8,017 nt of DNA from Planctomycetota bacterium (lineage in GTDB: Bacteria; Planctomycetota; Planctomycetia; Pirellulales; Pirellulaceae). Below, one piece after another: positions 6,552 to 8,017 of the stretch. The stretch spans positions 1 to 8,017 of the forward strand of contig JAHWKS010000198.1 of the NCBI GenBank assembly GCA_019347795.1. The letters run 5' to 3'. How positions within the stretch are numbered: position 1 is the first letter of the stretch; each line of letters opens with the position of its first letter. Under the pieces are notes generated by a model. That model had not been told where the DNA came from. It was given only the letters and a program-made list of their open reading frames with translations, and searched no databases. The translations under genes and the position numbers were made by a program.

Positions 6552-7555
6552 GCGGCGCCGCGTCGGAAGCCCAGCCGCCGAGGATCGCGTTTCTCGGCCT
6601 CGGCTGGATCGGGCGGATGCGGCTGGAAGCGCTGGCGAAGTCCGGAGCGGGAATCGTCGCCGCGCTTTGCGACGCCGATGCGTCGCGGCTTGCGGAGACA
6701 GCGCAGAAGCATTCGACCGCGGAGACCTTCAGCGACTTGGATGCTCTGCTGAAGGAAGCCGGAGACCGATTGGACGCATTAGTGATCGCCACGCCCAACG
6801 CGCTCCATTGCCGGCAGGGGCTGGCGGCGTTGGAGCACGGCCTGTCGCTCTATGTGCAAAAGCCGCTGGGGATCGAAGCCGCCGAGGTGGATCGCCTGCT
6901 CGATGCGGCGCAGACTGCCGACCGGCTCGTCGAAGTGGATTACACCTACCGCGGACTGTCCGGCGCGGCGCGGCTGCGAGAGTCGGTGGAAAGCGGCGAG
7001 CTCGGCGAAATCTTCTACGCTGAGGGTGTGTTCCATAACGCCTACGGTCCCGACAAAGCGTGGTGCTTCGATCCGGCCTTAGCGGGCGGCGGCGCCTTTC
7101 TCGATCTGGGCGTGCACCTGGTGGACTTGATCCTCCATTCGCTCGACTGCCCCGAGGCCGAGATCGCCGACATAACGGCGTGGCGGCGGGACCTCGCCGA
7201 TCATCCCGGAATCGACGGCTTCACCGCCCTCAACTTCCACCTTGCCCGCGGACCGCGCTGCCGCATCATGACAAGCTGGCACGCGCACACCGGCAAGGAT
7301 TGCGACTTCCGCCTGACCCTTTTCGGAAGCGAAGGAACGGGCGAAATCCGCAACACCGGCGGCAGCTTCTTCGACTTCGAGTTCCTCCGAAAAACCGGCC
7401 GCAACGAAGAGATCCTCGCGGCCGACCATCGCGAGTGGATGGACCGCGGCATCATCGCCTGGTCCCGCCGCCTGGCCGAGATGAAAAGCTACAACGCATC
7501 CGCCGAAATCAACCGCCGCATCGCAAAGATCGTGGACGCCGTTTACGATCGCTAA
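6548..7555 (+). CDS. Gfo/Idh/MocA-family NAD(P)-dependent oxidoreductase
   Basis: 335-residue cytoplasmic dehydrogenase of normal family length. The N-terminal Rossmann fold begins RIAFLGLGWIG with the dinucleotide-binding G17-x-G19-x-x-G22, continues with the acidic end of strand 2 (ALCDADAS) and VIATPNALH, and reaches the substrate-side lysine in YVQKPLG (K105, P106). The family usually has E-K-P here; this protein has Q104. The C-terminal beta-sheet domain holds the catalytic-type motif GGGAFLDLGVHLVDL, with D186 and H190 as the D-x-x-x-H pair. Members oxidise or reduce hydroxyls of sugars, inositols and related polyols. The four-base overlap with the upstream OYE-type gene argues that both act in one pathway. 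The identity of the sugar-like substrate cannot be told from sequence. Start at 6548 is supported by the Shine-Dalgarno and by the family-like N-terminus. Confidence 0.93.
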   Translation: MSGAASEAQPPRIAFLGLGWIGRMRLEALAKSGAGIVAALCDADASRLAETAQKHSTAETFSDLDALLKEAGDRLDALVIATPNALHCRQGLAALEHGLSLYVQKPLGIEAAEVDRLLDAAQTADRLVEVDYTYRGLSGAARLRESVESGELGEIFYAEGVFHNAYGPDKAWCFDPALAGGGAFLDLGVHLVDLILHSLDCPEAEIADITAWRRDLADHPGIDGFTALNFHLARGPRCRIMTSWHAHTGKDCDFRLTLFGSEGTGEIRNTGGSFFDFEFLRKTGRNEEILAADHREWMDRGIIAWSRRLAEMKSYNASAEINRRIAKIVDAVYDR

Positions 7556-7579
7556 CGCCTGCTGCGGATCGCCCGTGTC

Positions 7580-7694
7580 AATGTAGGTCACTCGCTCCGC
7601 GCGTGACCAACCGCTTGCGCAGCAAGCGAAGCAGCGGCAATCAGCGCCTCGCTACGCTCGCCGTTGGTTACTCGCTCCGCGAGTGACCCACATT
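7580..7694. repeat. 115-bp nested palindromic repeat element
   Basis: Outer 32-nt arms (7580-7611 and 7663-7694) are inverted copies agreeing at 26 of 32 positions, with ends AATGTAGGTCACTCG and GAGTGACCCACATT. Each arm is itself nearly palindromic around CTCGCTCCGCG. Between them lies a perfect 7-bp hairpin, CGCTTGC-GCA-GCAAGCG (7612-7628), and a CGCTACGCTCG stretch. No coding capacity. It begins 25 bp after the operon's last stop. Probably a non-autonomous MITE- or REP-like element, with possible mRNA-stabilising or terminating effect. Confidence 0.7.
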
Positions 7695-7751
7695 CGCGTC
7701 TCGCCGGAGGCGCAAGCCCAAGTAGCGCGTATAATCGTCGGCATAATCAGA

Positions 7752-7836
7752 AGCCCGATGCGTAAGCGAGGGACGGTTCCCCGACACCGCCGAAACCAGG
7801 CGCCCTCGAATCTCTCCCTCGCTTACGCGTCGGGCT
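7752..7836. repeat. 85-bp inverted repeat of the GTAAGCGAGGGA type
   Basis: Arms of 22 nt at 7752-7773 and 7815-7836 are inverted copies with one mismatch in 22. The shared core is GCGTAAGCGAGGGA and its complement TCCCTCGCTTACGC, and the arms end in AGCCCGA and TCGGGCT. The 41-bp centre shows no strong pairing. From general knowledge, this sequence family recurs many times in planctomycete intergenic DNA; copy number could not be checked here. Confidence 0.75.
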
Positions 7837-7887
7837 ACCATTCCCACCGCCGACCCAACTCCGCCCCGCAGGGACGCGCGACAATAG

Positions 7888-7907
7888 CCCACCGATTCAT
7901 CGGTGGG
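7888..7907. repeat. Perfect 8-bp hairpin CCCACCGA-TTCA-TCGGTGGG
   Basis: A perfect 8-bp stem with a four-base loop, 80 bp upstream of the next gene. GCTTTT follows a few bases later (7911-7916), so it could act as a weak rho-independent terminator for the operon. It also looks like another short intergenic repeat of planctomycetes, and the two roles are compatible. Confidence 0.6.
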
Positions 7908-7973
7908 TCCGCTTTTGAGCGCCTGTGCGCAGGCTTTCGGCGCGATATGGTAAAGGGTTCAATTCACGTCCCC

Positions 7974-7979
7974 AAGGAG
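7974..7979 (+). promoter_or_regulatory. Shine-Dalgarno AAGGAG for the right-edge gene
   Basis: AAGGAG lies 8 nt before the ATG at 7988, close to ideal spacing. It is one of only two clear Shine-Dalgarno sites in the window and is the main evidence for the partial gene that follows. Confidence 0.7.
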
Positions 7980-7987
7980 ATGCTGCT

Positions 7988-8017
7988 ATGCCACGATTAG
8001 GAATCTACTCAGTGCTG
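7988..8017 (+). CDS. Start of an unidentified protein (partial, 10 codons)
   Basis: Only MPRLGIYSVL is visible before the window ends. The call rests on the ATG and its strong, well-spaced Shine-Dalgarno after a repeat-filled intergenic region. The first residues carry Arg and then hydrophobic residues, which would fit the start of a signal peptide, but ten residues are too few to decide. Function not recognised. Confidence 0.6.
   Translation, partial: MPRLGIYSVL

Larger units (their letters stand above)
7556..7987. other. Repeat-rich intergenic region without a convincing gene
   Basis: The 430 bp between the operon and the next gene are largely made of palindromic elements (7580-7694, 7752-7836, 7888-7907). 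Short open frames here translate the repeats themselves; the minus-strand one reads ARRVSEGE, a spurious product typical of this repeat in planctomycete genomes. From 7908 to 7970 I see only a 5-bp hairpin, GCCTG-TGCG-CAGGC (7921-7934), followed by TTTC. The promoter of the downstream gene should lie in 7908-7970, but no defensible hexamers are visible. Confidence 0.65.

Noticed and set aside
7668..7892. 74-codon minus-strand frame reading ARRVSEGE
   Set aside because: It is a translation of the 7752-7836 palindromic repeat, a known type of spurious planctomycete product.
7580..7907. Possible CRISPR array
   Set aside because: The repeats are inverted and of different sequence and length, with no regular direct repeat-spacer pattern.

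Overview
The window looks like high-GC planctomycete DNA, probably of the Pirellulales type. Three things point there. Two large predicted surface proteins share an Arg-rich N-terminus ending in a LEPR-XLL-like motif (LEERALLAAG and FEALESRALLTG). Both carry type I dockerin repeats. The last intergenic region holds palindromic repeats of a kind I associate with planctomycete genomes, including the one whose spurious translation reads ARRVSEGE.

Layout. Positions 1-1532 (minus strand) hold the N-terminal 510 codons of a surface protein that runs off the left edge: dockerin, cohesin-like beta-sandwich, then tandem cadherin-like repeats. Positions 1533-2331 are a divergent intergenic region of about 800 bp with several inverted repeats, one of them a strong nested hairpin at 1992-2069. 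Positions 2332-5034 (plus) encode a 900-residue secreted zinc metalloprotease with an HEXXH site and a Met-turn, a split SdrD B-like domain with an inserted beta-rich module, and a C-terminal dockerin. Positions 5103-6551 and 6548-7555 (plus) are an overlapping two-gene operon: an Old Yellow Enzyme-type flavin oxidoreductase and a Gfo/Idh/MocA-family NAD(P)-dependent oxidoreductase, joined by an ATGA start-stop overlap. Positions 7556-7987 hold no convincing gene but contain three different palindromic repeats in a row. A new gene with a strong Shine-Dalgarno begins at 7988 and leaves the window after 10 codons.

How the genes fit together. The divergent surface proteins may share regulation and perhaps a location, since dockerins normally bind cohesins and the left-hand protein seems to carry a cohesin-like fold. 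That link is inference. The two oxidoreductases are very likely co-translated and probably act in sequence on a carbohydrate-like or enone-containing small molecule, but the substrate cannot be read from sequence. I found no defence system, CRISPR array, tRNA, rRNA, transposase or phage gene. Very long open frames antisense to the real genes reflect high-GC codon bias and are not annotated.
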